A stretch of DNA of 64,000 nt from contig NZ_OY764081.1 of NCBI RefSeq assembly GCF_963667985.1, positions 248,001 through 312,000 of the forward strand. Direction: 5' to 3'. The notes beneath the pieces were generated by a model that was given only the letters and a program-made list of their open reading frames with translations, was not told where the DNA came from and did no database searches. The position numbers and the translations under genes are program-made. Positions 39,451-47,072 of the stretch are shown here, piece after piece. The stretch comes from an uncultured Methanocorpusculum sp. (lineage in GTDB: Archaea > Halobacteriota > Methanomicrobia > Methanomicrobiales > Methanocorpusculaceae). Each line of letters begins with the position of its first letter. Within the stretch, counting starts at the first letter, position 1.

Positions 39451-39974
39451 AGGACCACCTCCGCATAGGTTCGTCGGGAAACGATTCTATGGATCGTGCT
39501 CCGGTCCACGTTGAATGCAGCTGCGAGGATCCGCGGAGGTTCACCCTCTGCGTACCTCCTTCTGATCTCTCCGACATGATCGTCTGTGAAGATTCGCTTT
39601 TTTCGTCCCGAAAGTGGATGGTTGTTGTCCCAGAACGGGATGAGCCGGAGGTTTACAAGCCGGCAGTCTTCTATGTTCCCATTGATGTGATCGATCTGGA
39701 GGTTCAGATCGACCGGGAGATCGTCCATCGTTCTACAGGTCCCGCCGATGTAGACGGCCCGGTGCTTGGTGACGTTGACTACATATCCCTTGTATCTGAC
39801 CTGTGCGGATAGATATCCGTTGTTTTTTGGGAGGAAACAGAGAGGCTTTCCGGTGATCCGCGAGATGATCTCGCCGTTTTCAGAATCGACACGCCAGGTT
39901 CCGGCAAGGATCTTCGAGAGGATGACCCGGTCGGCGAGCCGGAGACCCAGGCGGGGTGTCCTGTCAGAGGTCAT
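39447..39974 (-). CDS. HNH homing-type endonuclease
   Basis: A 175-residue protein. The middle carries an HNH-type site (LQIDHINGNIEDCRLVNLRL, with D-H, N and N) after an NUMOD-like beta segment (NGYLSAQVRYKGYVVNVTKH). The C-terminus is a helix-turn-helix (VGEIRRRYAEGEPPRILAAA then FNVDRSTIHRIVSRRTYAEV). This is the domain order of phage-borne HNH endonucleases. It overlaps both neighbours by 4 nt. Confidence 0.82.
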   Translation of the reverse strand: MTSDRTPRLGLRLADRVILSKILAGTWRVDSENGEIISRITGKPLCFLPKNNGYLSAQVRYKGYVVNVTKHRAVYIGGTCRTMDDLPVDLNLQIDHINGNIEDCRLVNLRLIPFWDNNHPLSGRKKRIFTDDHVGEIRRRYAEGEPPRILAAAFNVDRSTIHRIVSRRTYAEVVL

Positions 39975-40225
39975 GGTTCCTCCGGGACTTCACTGGCAAA
40001 TCTGATGGTGAGGGTAAATGTTTCACCGCTGATGGCGTCAAAGGGAATGCCATGCTCCTTAAGATGATCTGTGATGAGGTCTACAAGGATTGTGTGCATT
40101 ACGTGGATGAGTCGGGCAGCACAATGGTTCCTTTTGGGATTGAGGGACGTGATGATCGTGTCGAGATAGGGCGATGCGTCGTAATCGGCTCTGCTCCATA
40201 TCTGGTTTATGGGCTCGCAGGTCAT
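39971..40225 (-). CDS. hypothetical protein of the virus-like element
   Basis: An 84-residue protein (MTCEPINQIWSRADYDASPY, with LIHVMHTILVDLITDHLKEH and a beta-like tail FTLTIRFASEVP). Unrecognised. Overlaps of 4 nt on each side (ATGA type) show that it is part of a translationally coupled operon. Confidence 0.55.
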   Translation of the reverse strand: MTCEPINQIWSRADYDASPYLDTIITSLNPKRNHCAARLIHVMHTILVDLITDHLKEHGIPFDAISGETFTLTIRFASEVPEEP

Positions 40226-40341
40226 GGTCCACCTGTCGTGGGGGCGGTTGCTTTTTCTCTTTGCAGTGCGAATTGTCTATTGCCTGTTCCCTGATTATGT
40301 TTACCGACAGTCATAGGGCAGGCATGGTGTTTTTTCATCAT
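40222..40341 (-). CDS. 39-residue basic micro-protein
   Basis: Begins MMKKHHACPMTVGKHNQGTG and ends EKATAPTTGGP. It fills the 113-nt space between its neighbours exactly: its ATG overlaps the upstream stop and its TGA overlaps the downstream ATG, both as ATGA. The double overlap is the main evidence that it is a real gene. No family is recognised. Confidence 0.45.
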   Translation of the reverse strand: MMKKHHACPMTVGKHNQGTGNRQFALQREKATAPTTGGP

Positions 40342-40703
40342 TTCGAAATTCCTGTGATTTTCGCGAAGTTTGGATGTTTTTCTTTGAACTTTTCTATGAC
40401 ATCACCTGAGATGTCCGGGTATTTTCTACTGAGTTCTGCGTACCGGTTGATGACGGCGGCTTCCGCGCTTTTTCTTCCGCCGAGAAGTCGGACGAATTCA
40501 CGTTCGTTGGTTATGTCGCCGAAGTAGAGGTCGTAGATGCGGGCGGTTTTTTCTTCTTGATTTTCGGGAGCGGCCACATTTCCATTCAGGGATTCTTCCA
40601 TGAAGGTTACGATCATGGGTGATCCATCTTTGCCGAACTGTTCTTTGAACTGATACATGACCCTGATCTTGGATTCAGGGACATAGACTCTAAAGTCAGG
40701 CAT
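40338..40703 (-). CDS. hypothetical protein of the virus-like element
   Basis: A 121-residue charged protein (MPDFRVYVPESKIRVMYQFK, GDITNEREFVRLLGGRKSAE, ending NFAKITGISK). Unrecognised. It overlaps the RHH-like gene by 8 nt and the 39-residue gene by 4 nt. Confidence 0.6.
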   Translation of the reverse strand: MPDFRVYVPESKIRVMYQFKEQFGKDGSPMIVTFMEESLNGNVAAPENQEEKTARIYDLYFGDITNEREFVRLLGGRKSAEAAVINRYAELSRKYPDISGDVIEKFKEKHPNFAKITGISK

Positions 40704-40845
40704 TTCTCTGTGGTTCTCCTTTCATGTGTTCTCTGATGAGAGCGAGGATGACTTTCGAAGTCCTCGGGTTTGGATACTTTTTCGTGAATGCAGCGAACGT
40801 CTTTTTGTCAGGGTCGCTGATCGTGAGGTTGAAATGGTTTTTCAA
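40696..40845 (-). CDS. ribbon-helix-helix-like regulator, 49 aa
   Basis: TTG start at 40845 with GAGGTGA about 12 nt upstream. The product shows one beta-strand then two helices (HFNLTISDPDKKTFAAFTKK, then NPRTSKVILALIREHM), the size and order of a ribbon-helix-helix DNA-binding protein, which would bind as a dimer. It is the first gene of the packed operon and a likely repressor of the element. A 16-codon frame just upstream with GAGGGGG before its ATG may be a leader peptide. Confidence 0.5.
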   Translation of the reverse strand: MKNHFNLTISDPDKKTFAAFTKKYPNPRTSKVILALIREHMKGEPQRNA

Positions 40846-41059
40846 TTTTTTATCACTTCACCTCTTTTGCAGAGGTTTTTTCCAGCAGTTTCACCGGGGT
40901 CATTTCCCCCTCAGCTGCATACAAAATAATTATTTTTCTATGCATATTAGTGTATGTTTTTTTGAAAAACGAGAAATTATTTCAAAAATTGCATCATAAT
41001 TTAGAGAAGATAAGGGGGCTGAGGTAACGTCGAAGTTGGGGGAAAGAGGGTCCTTTTGG

Positions 41060-41170
41060 CCGGTCGGATTATGGCCGGCGGTTTGTTGATTTTTTCTTGG
41101 TATCACGCTTGCTTTGGTGTTTTTGGTTTTCGGGAGAGGTCCCCGGAATATATCTTTTGTTGGATTGTGA
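41060..41170 (-). other. possible short transcript below the radA-like promoter
   Basis: Transcription from the promoter at 41171-41206 would start near 41148. About 70 nt later it would meet a GC hairpin (GCCGG/CCGGC around CCATAATCCGA, 41072-41096). No good reading frame is present, so a small RNA or a long leader for the RHH operon is possible. The rest of 40846-41170 shows no gene. Confidence 0.25.
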
Positions 41171-41206
41171 GTATTTATACCCCGAACCGCGCGGTGCGAT
41201 AATGCC
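41171..41206 (-). promoter_or_regulatory. promoter sharing a 22-bp element with radA
   Basis: Bases 41185-41206 are the exact reverse complement of 54963-54984 in front of radA. The core is the near-palindrome CACCGCGCGGT. Reading minus, the element is followed by one base, GGGG and a TATA box (TATAAATA, 41172-41179) at the same spacing as in radA. It points towards the virus-like operon. Confidence 0.65.
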
Positions 41207-41320
41207 TCCTATTTTTGCAGATCCGTGGTGGTCAGTGAGTGAGAAGAGGGTTTTACGATGCAAAAAATGAGGTTGGGAAAGGGTTCAGGGCGGAGGAATG
41301 GAAAATCATCAGTTTTCTAT

Positions 41321-41372
41321 TGGGGTGCGGGGCCGCGACTCCGGCGCGGAGCGGCCCGCGGTGGAGATATCC
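41321..41372 (+). repeat. island-boundary repeat, copy A
   Basis: A GC-rich 51-bp sequence (starts TGGGGTGCGGGGCC, ends GCGGTGGAGATATC) that recurs inverted at 50658-50708 with three mismatches and as a longer variant at 37351. 41207-41320 and 41373-41631 hold no gene, only this and the palindrome at 41443. Confidence 0.65.
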
Positions 41373-41442
41373 TAATTTAATCAGGGTTGTTGGGATCGTC
41401 CTGGAGATGCAGCCTGACCCAATTGGATTTTGTTCATTTTTC

Positions 41443-41459
41443 GCAAATCAAAGATTTGC
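41443..41459. repeat. palindromic repeat, copy 4
   Basis: GCAAATCAAAGATTTGC, the exact reverse complement of the copy at 37402. Confidence 0.6.
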
Positions 41460-41631
41460 TCGCAAGGCAAAGCCATGCTCAGCTAAGACCGCCCCTCCGG
41501 GACGGTCCGCCTCCGCTGAGGGACCTAAAGGTCCCCCCTTCCACTCGCAAATAGGTGTTTCGATTCCATTTTGACCTCCCGGCAATCATTTTTGATGAAT
41601 TTTTGATGATGATTTTCGAGGGTCAAATTTT

Positions 41632-42067
41632 TAAATCGGCAGGATTCGGCGTATTTTGGTTTTCATTTGTTCATTATATATAAATTCATAGGGAGGCGCC
41701 TGGAAAAAATGATGACCCGGGTAAAACTACTTACCTACCTACCTACCTACCTACCTACCTACCTACCTACCTACCTACCTACCTACCTACCTACCTACCT
41801 ACCTACCTACCGCGTTACTAATTTATATAGTAGTAATTTTTATTTTGGTTTTTCTCTCTCTCTTCTGCAATGTACATAAAATAATAATAATAAGAGACAA
41901 GGCGCCTGAAAAAAAAGTGATTGATGAGAGTTTTTCTTCCGCTCTAGGTCACTACCTAGGTAGGCAGTCTGCCCCGGGTCATCGTTTTTTCCAGGCGCCC
42001 ACGTTTATATTTATATAGTCTTGATGTTTTGCCGGGTAAATCGGCAGGATTGGGCGTATTTTTTGGT
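41632..42067. mobile_element. MITE-like non-coding element
   Basis: A direct repeat of about 31 bp (TAAATCGGCAGGATT core, 41632-41662 and 42037-42067) flanks a segment. That segment has 27-bp inverted repeats starting GGCGCCTGGAAAAAA (41695-41721 and 41973-41999, 26 of 27 matching). Outside each arm lies a TATA box pointing inward (TATATATAAA about 41677-41686; TATATAAATATAA at about 42004-42018 on the minus strand). A third partial copy, GGCGCCTGAAAAAA, is at about 41904. The interior has 20 TACC units and no gene. Confidence 0.5.
41732..41811. repeat. (TACC)20 microsatellite
   Basis: Exactly 80 nt, twenty perfect TACC units, inside the MITE-like element next to its left arm. The corresponding place by the right arm has only one or two units (CTACCTAGGTAG). 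Confidence 0.97.
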
Positions 42068-42207
42068 TGAGGTATGGTTTTTGATGAGCGGGAGAGGAGT
42101 GATTTTGATCGGCTGGGGGCAGATTTGGAGTGGAAGTTGCGGTTTTCGTGTGGAAGTGAGGTAGTTTTGGGGTTCAGCTGGGCGGAATTCGGGTGAGGAA
42201 GATATGA

Positions 42208-42432
42208 TGGTTAATCCACGTGCCCACGAGGGGCACGACAAATATCAGGTTGTGACTTGATCCAGGCAATAATTTCAATCCACGTGCCCACGAGGGGCAC
42301 GACTAACCATAAACCACCAACAAACACTCAGACTCACATTTCAATCCACGTGCCCACGGGGGCACGACGACAAACTCGGCAACCCTTCAACCAACATGAA
42401 CATTTCAATCCACGTGCCCACGGGGGCACGAC
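42208..42432 (-). CRISPR. CRISPR array 1 (4 repeats, type I-C)
   Basis: Repeats at 42208-42239, 42272-42303, 42338-42368 and 42402-42432 separated by spacers of 32, 34 and 33 nt. In crRNA sense (minus) the repeat reads GTCGTGCCCCTCGTGGG then CACGTGGATTGAAAT, the I-C type with a GTGCCC/GGGCAC hairpin. The two leader-side repeats lack one loop base (31 nt); the distal one has a decayed 3' end, as expected for the trailer. The leader should lie at 42433-42627, which is AT-rich without a gene. Confidence 0.95.
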
Positions 42433-42627
42433 TCTAAATCTAATATACTATAACTCCACTCATATAATCCTCTCCCTTCCCCCTCTGAAAAATACTCCAC
42501 ACGCAAACGTGGATTTTCATATGGAAATAAATCAGAAATAACTCACAACAAAAAACAAACCAAAAACTGCAGACACCGCGAACCCCCCGGAAAAATCATG
42601 GGCACAACACCTTCGCGAAAAAAAGAT

Positions 42628-42918
42628 TCAAAAAATCAGCGTATCATCCACATTCAAACCCGGCTTTGCGCCCACATGCTCAACATGATCCCTTCCCTGC
42701 TTTCCGAGATTATAATATCTAACACTATCCGTCTCAGAATTAATAACCTCTCCTATCTTGAACTTCAGCTCCATCAGCTGCACTGAATCCACCACACACT
42801 CAAACACCGAATTCTGAACCCTGACCCCGTAATTTTTACAGATCCGTGCCACCTGGCGAAGCCGGCGTCTTCCCTCCGGCGTCTCCGTATTCACATCATA
42901 CGTAACCAAAACAAACAT
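42628..42918 (-). CDS. cas2: CRISPR-associated endoribonuclease/integrase subunit Cas2
   Basis: A 96-residue ferredoxin-fold protein starting MFVLVTYDVNTETPEGRRRL, with the Asp of TYDV near residue 8 and NSVFECVVD. Structural partner of Cas1 in spacer acquisition. 3 nt after cas1; intact. Confidence 0.95.
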   Translation of the reverse strand: MFVLVTYDVNTETPEGRRRLRQVARICKNYGVRVQNSVFECVVDSVQLMELKFKIGEVINSETDSVRYYNLGKQGRDHVEHVGAKPGLNVDDTLIF

Positions 42919-42921
42919 CTC

Positions 42922-43956
42922 TCACCTCACCACAAACGGCGGATACCCGTCGATATCTCCCCGGAGAAAACGGGCGAGAAGCATCGCCTGGGAATACGGC
43001 AAAAGACCCACCGGCATCTTCTCCTCCAGATACCCGTGCATCACCTCCTCCTTCTTTCGCTTCTGCCATGCCTGCAGAACGGTCTTTCGAGCATCATCCG
43101 TCAGCAAAACCGCTCCGTTCTCCTTCACCGCGAAATCATCGGCTTTCACCACCCGATTATTGATGAGACTCAGCACAAACCGGTCGCCAAGATACGGGCG
43201 AAACTCCTCCATCAGATCGAGAGCCAGACTTGGTCTTCCAGGCCGGACCCGGTGCAGAAAACCGACCTGCGGATCGAGACCAACCGACTCCAGAGCAGAC
43301 GCACAATCAGCCGCGATCAGCGTATAGGAAAATGAAAGCAATGCATTCACCCGATCCAGAGGCGGACGCCTTGACCTGTTTTCAAACGAGAACTCCGGTT
43401 CCGTCGACAGGATCAGATCATTGAAACTGTCAAAATAATACTTAGACAGGATCCCCTCAAAGCCTCTCAGCTCATTCAGCGAACCACACGTTCCGGCTCG
43501 GATTTGGAGGATTCCCTCAGACAGCCGTTTGAAATTCTGCTCGAACTCCCCCGATACCAAATCCGGATAATCGCGTGAAAACCGCTGAAGGACCGTCCGG
43601 CAGTTCATCAGTTTCCCGAGAATACAGTATGCCGCGATCTTTTTCGATGCTTCCTCATCATCCGAAACGGCGTACTGACGTTTCCGGAGCAGCACATTTC
43701 CCGACACCTTGCCGCCAACCCGTGCCATAAATTTTCCATAAGGCGAAACAAAACACATACTCACATCATTTTCCGTACAGAGCGCCATCATCCCGGGACT
43801 TGCCCCCATGAACCCGAAACAAACGACTCCTTCCAGATTATGGATCGGGACTCTGGCGTGTTCCTGATTTTCAACGGATACAACGATACTTTCCCCGTCC
43901 CGCGAAAGATAGGACTTGAGATTTGTCACATACAAAACATTACGCAGTTTTCTCAT
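42922..43956 (-). CDS. cas1: CRISPR integrase Cas1
   Basis: The 344-residue type I-C Cas1. N-terminal beta domain (MRKLRNVLYVTNLKSYLSRD, VPIHNLEGVVCFG). The C-terminal catalytic domain has Glu in LRGFEGILSKYYF, His in GFLHRVRPGRPSLALDLMEEF and acidic residues following. Intact and of normal length. It overlaps cas4 by 17 nt. Confidence 0.96.
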   Translation of the reverse strand: MRKLRNVLYVTNLKSYLSRDGESIVVSVENQEHARVPIHNLEGVVCFGFMGASPGMMALCTENDVSMCFVSPYGKFMARVGGKVSGNVLLRKRQYAVSDDEEASKKIAAYCILGKLMNCRTVLQRFSRDYPDLVSGEFEQNFKRLSEGILQIRAGTCGSLNELRGFEGILSKYYFDSFNDLILSTEPEFSFENRSRRPPLDRVNALLSFSYTLIAADCASALESVGLDPQVGFLHRVRPGRPSLALDLMEEFRPYLGDRFVLSLINNRVVKADDFAVKENGAVLLTDDARKTVLQAWQKRKKEEVMHGYLEEKMPVGLLPYSQAMLLARFLRGDIDGYPPFVVR

Positions 43957-44614
43957 GAGAATACCCCTGTATTACCGAATCAAGATACCGGTCGACGGAT
44001 TTTTTTCGTGAAGATATAGTTGGAACGCAAAGATCCCGGATCGAACAACTTTCACACTGCTTTTTCAGTTCGGCAGCGGGCGTGATCCCGTTTTCGTAGA
44101 GTGCATACATTTCCCGAATAAGAGACACGACACGTTCCCGTAATTCTTCGTCAAAGACCACCTCCGTTCGATGCCGGGTTTTTCCAAAATACAGATATTC
44201 AGCAGGAATTTCCGTTTCGTACATCTCTTCAAGGCAGATCGCCTGACAGCAGAGCTGGACCTCGTCGCAGTCATCTGCTTTTTTCTTTCCGCGTTTGTAT
44301 TCAATGGGGACAACATCCCAAAATCCGTCTCTGTTTGCAATATGTACCCCGGATAACGAGCGGTGAAACTCGACAACATCGGCGATCCCATAGATTTTCA
44401 GATTGTGGGATACGAGTGGAATGCTGCGGGAAACGAGAGTATCGCCCCGCGCCTCCACGAAAAAGGGATCGTCGGCATTGTCGTGCATGAGTTTTCCCGA
44501 GAAAGTAAGTGAGTTTTCCGCCCAGAGCTGTTCTACGTGGATCAGTGCCCACTGACGCGGACAGAAGGCGTAATGCTGGATCCCGCTTAACATGAGGTAG
44601 TCATCCGGGTTCAT
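43940..44614 (-). CDS. cas4: CRISPR-associated exonuclease Cas4
   Basis: The 224-residue RecB-type nuclease that trims prespacers by PAM. Cys of FCPRQW near residue 18 and the C-terminal CESCSIRDLC supply four cysteines for an Fe-S cluster. Nuclease motifs are GIADVVEFH, VVPIEYKRGKKK and a QLCCQAICLEEM helix. The ATG at 44614 (MNPDDYLMLSGIQH) is preferred over an upstream TTG. It is the first gene of the minus-strand adaptation operon; intact. Confidence 0.94.
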   Translation of the reverse strand: MNPDDYLMLSGIQHYAFCPRQWALIHVEQLWAENSLTFSGKLMHDNADDPFFVEARGDTLVSRSIPLVSHNLKIYGIADVVEFHRSLSGVHIANRDGFWDVVPIEYKRGKKKADDCDEVQLCCQAICLEEMYETEIPAEYLYFGKTRHRTEVVFDEELRERVVSLIREMYALYENGITPAAELKKQCESCSIRDLCVPTISSRKKSVDRYLDSVIQGYSHEKTA

Positions 44615-44722
44615 AATGGATAATACAGAGTGAGAATACTTCAAAGTATCCCGGGACGTACGAAAGGTGCTGTCTCGTCAAGGGTAGCGACGGGTTTTTT
44701 GCAAAAGTACTTCATCGCTCCA

Positions 44723-44730
44723 ATATATAA
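44723..44730 (+). promoter_or_regulatory. TATA box of cas3
   Basis: ATATATAA, 24-31 nt before the cas3 ATG; the transcript would start within a few bases of the start codon, so cas3 is probably leaderless. The 139-bp divergent region also has to drive cas4 on the other strand, where no clear box is seen. Confidence 0.5.
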
Positions 44731-44753
44731 TTACAACATCGGGAATTGATTCA

Positions 44754-46973
44754 ATGGCAGAATATTATGCACGATGTAATGAAGACAGGACGAAATACCA
44801 AACCCTTATTGAGCATTTGACACATGTATCCGCCCTTGCAGGAACATATGCACAGACCTTTACTACGCGGGACATGGGCGAAATCTGCGGGATATTACAC
44901 GACATAGGCAAATACTCCGATGACTTTCAAAAACGCATCAGAGGAGAAAATATTCAGACGGACCACTCAACTGCCGGAGCGAAAACCGCCTATCTTCTTG
45001 CAGCCGAACAGGAAAATCCCTATTCATCGCTTGCATATCATCTCATGTCCTATGTGATTGCGGGACACCACGGAGGACTGCCGAACCGCGGACACGCCAA
45101 CGCATCGGGCTTATATCAGCGTCTGCAGAATTCAGATCCGAAGCTATTTTCCGCATGGAAAACCGAGATCACCCCGACGTTCCCTGACCTCTCCGGGTTT
45201 TTCAATGCACAAACCTTCATCTCAAACGACCCTTCCAAACTCGATCCAAATGAATTCGCTCTCTCCATTTTTCTCTACACCCACTTTCTTTACTCCTGTC
45301 TGATCGATGCGGACAGGACCGACGCTGCAGAATGGGATGGATACGTAACGAAAGGAAACTATCCCACGCTCGAAGAATTCAATACCAAACTCGATGCACA
45401 CATGGCAGAGTTCAAGGTAGCCTCCGACCTTGACAAAATCCGAAACAACATCCTCACATCCTGCAACACGGCAGCTCAAACTGAACCCGGAATCTTCACG
45501 CTCAATGTCCCAACTGGCGGAGGAAAAACGCTCTCCTCTCTCTCCTTTGCACTGAAACATGCCGTGAAAAATAATCAGAGCCGGATAATCTACACAATCC
45601 CCTTCACCTCGATCATCGAACAAAATGCCAAAGTCTATACCGATATATTCGGAAGGGACAATATCGTTGAACATCACTCGAACTTCGTTCTTCCAACAGG
45701 GATAAAAGTAGAACCTGACTCTCCGGATGGAGAAAACAAGAACCTCTCTCTAGCCACAGCAAACTGGGATGCCCCGCTGATCCTCACCACGATTGTTCAG
45801 TTTTTTGAGTCGCTCTTTACCTCTCACTCTTCCCGATCCAGAAAAGTCCACAACATTGCAAATAGTGTTATAATCTTAGATGAGGTCCAGGCTCTTCCCA
45901 ACGAATTTCTCCTTCCCTGCATGTATGCCCTCTCGGAGCTCGTGAAAAATTATCACTGCACCGTTATTCTCTGCACGGCGACCCAGCCCGACTTTGTTGA
46001 GAACGAGGTTTTCCCGGCTGGCACATCTGTCAGGGATATTGTCCCAAATTATCGGGAGCTGGCAGAAAAAATGAAGCGGGCGAAATCGTCGGATCTCGGA
46101 TACAAAACCATCGATGAGATCGCGGCTCTTCTCCAGGCAGAAAAACAGGACCTTTGCATCGTCAATACCAAAAAACATGCAAATGATCTCTATTCACTGG
46201 TTAAAGAGGCGGGAGATACCCTGCATTTAAGTACCAACATGTGCCCGAAGCATCGAAAACAGGTCATCGAAACGATACGGAAAAAACTCGAAAACAAAGA
46301 ACCCTGCCGTGTCATCTCGACCCAGCTGATCGAAGCAGGAGTCGATATCGATTTCCCGGTCGTGTATCGGTCTTTGGCAGGAGTTGATTCGATCAATCAG
46401 GCAGCCGGAAGATGTAATCGTGAAGGAAAACTTCCAAGCGGAACCGTCTGCATCTTCACTCCCGAACAAAAGTACTTCGGTGCCGGATACGTAAAACAGA
46501 CTGCAGAAATTTCCCGCACCCTGCAGACTGATGATTATCTGTCTCTCGATATGATCGCGAAATACTTCTCTAAACTCTTCGATATCCGAAAAGATCAGCT
46601 CGACAACAAAGAGGTACTCGGACTTTGCCGGCAGGGAATTACGGTCGCAGAAACGGCATTTCCTTTTGCCGATATTTCGGATAAATTCAAACTGTTATCC
46701 GACAGCGGGTGTGCGGTGATCATCCCGTTTGATGAAGAAGCACGGAAACGAATCCATGCATTTTCACCGGAAGCTACCCGCGGTTTTGCAAGAATGATCT
46801 CTCCCTACTGTGTGAATGTGAGAAAAGCAGATCTTGATTATCTGTATAACGAGGGCGCAGTATCCTTATTGGGCGAAAGCTTCGTTGTTTTGAAAAATCA
46901 AGATCGATTTTACGCACAAGACACCGGGATCTACATTTCCGGTAAACCTGAAATGTTTGATTATATTCTCTGA
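44754..46973 (+). CDS. cas3: CRISPR helicase-nuclease Cas3 (type I-C)
   Basis: A 739-residue protein with an N-terminal HD nuclease (LHDIGKYSDDFQKR near residue 50, VIAGHHGGLPNRG). SF2 helicase motifs follow: NVPTGGGKTLSSL (Walker A), VIILDEVQALP (DEVH-type box), ILCTATQP, and RVISTQLIEAGVDIDFP with QAAGRCNREG (motif VI). The length is typical of I-C and the frame is intact, unlike the three Cascade genes that follow. It cuts and unwinds target DNA recruited by Cascade. Confidence 0.96.
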   Translation: MAEYYARCNEDRTKYQTLIEHLTHVSALAGTYAQTFTTRDMGEICGILHDIGKYSDDFQKRIRGENIQTDHSTAGAKTAYLLAAEQENPYSSLAYHLMSYVIAGHHGGLPNRGHANASGLYQRLQNSDPKLFSAWKTEITPTFPDLSGFFNAQTFISNDPSKLDPNEFALSIFLYTHFLYSCLIDADRTDAAEWDGYVTKGNYPTLEEFNTKLDAHMAEFKVASDLDKIRNNILTSCNTAAQTEPGIFTLNVPTGGGKTLSSLSFALKHAVKNNQSRIIYTIPFTSIIEQNAKVYTDIFGRDNIVEHHSNFVLPTGIKVEPDSPDGENKNLSLATANWDAPLILTTIVQFFESLFTSHSSRSRKVHNIANSVIILDEVQALPNEFLLPCMYALSELVKNYHCTVILCTATQPDFVENEVFPAGTSVRDIVPNYRELAEKMKRAKSSDLGYKTIDEIAALLQAEKQDLCIVNTKKHANDLYSLVKEAGDTLHLSTNMCPKHRKQVIETIRKKLENKEPCRVISTQLIEAGVDIDFPVVYRSLAGVDSINQAAGRCNREGKLPSGTVCIFTPEQKYFGAGYVKQTAEISRTLQTDDYLSLDMIAKYFSKLFDIRKDQLDNKEVLGLCRQGITVAETAFPFADISDKFKLLSDSGCAVIIPFDEEARKRIHAFSPEATRGFARMISPYCVNVRKADLDYLYNEGAVSLLGESFVVLKNQDRFYAQDTGIYISGKPEMFDYIL

Positions 46974-47072
46974 TTCATGGCTTTGTAGAATACATTTACA
47001 TGCCAATAACGTGAATTAAACAACTAATGAATAAATTTTATTTTTATTCTCTATTCTTAAGGAGGTGATACT

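Noticed and set aside
41667..41879. 70-codon frame with a Thr-Tyr-Leu-Pro repeat over the TACC tract
   Set aside because: A repeat of a 4-nt unit opens all frames lacking stops; there is no ribosome-binding site or meaningful flanking protein sequence.
42240..42401. Spacers matching the adjacent virus-like element
   Set aside because: Reading the three spacers against 37-41 kb I noticed no match; only a full search could settle it.
42433..42627. A further degenerate CRISPR repeat in the leader (ACGTGGATT at about 42510)
   Set aside because: Only nine or ten bases match and the hairpin half is missing, so it is treated as leader sequence.
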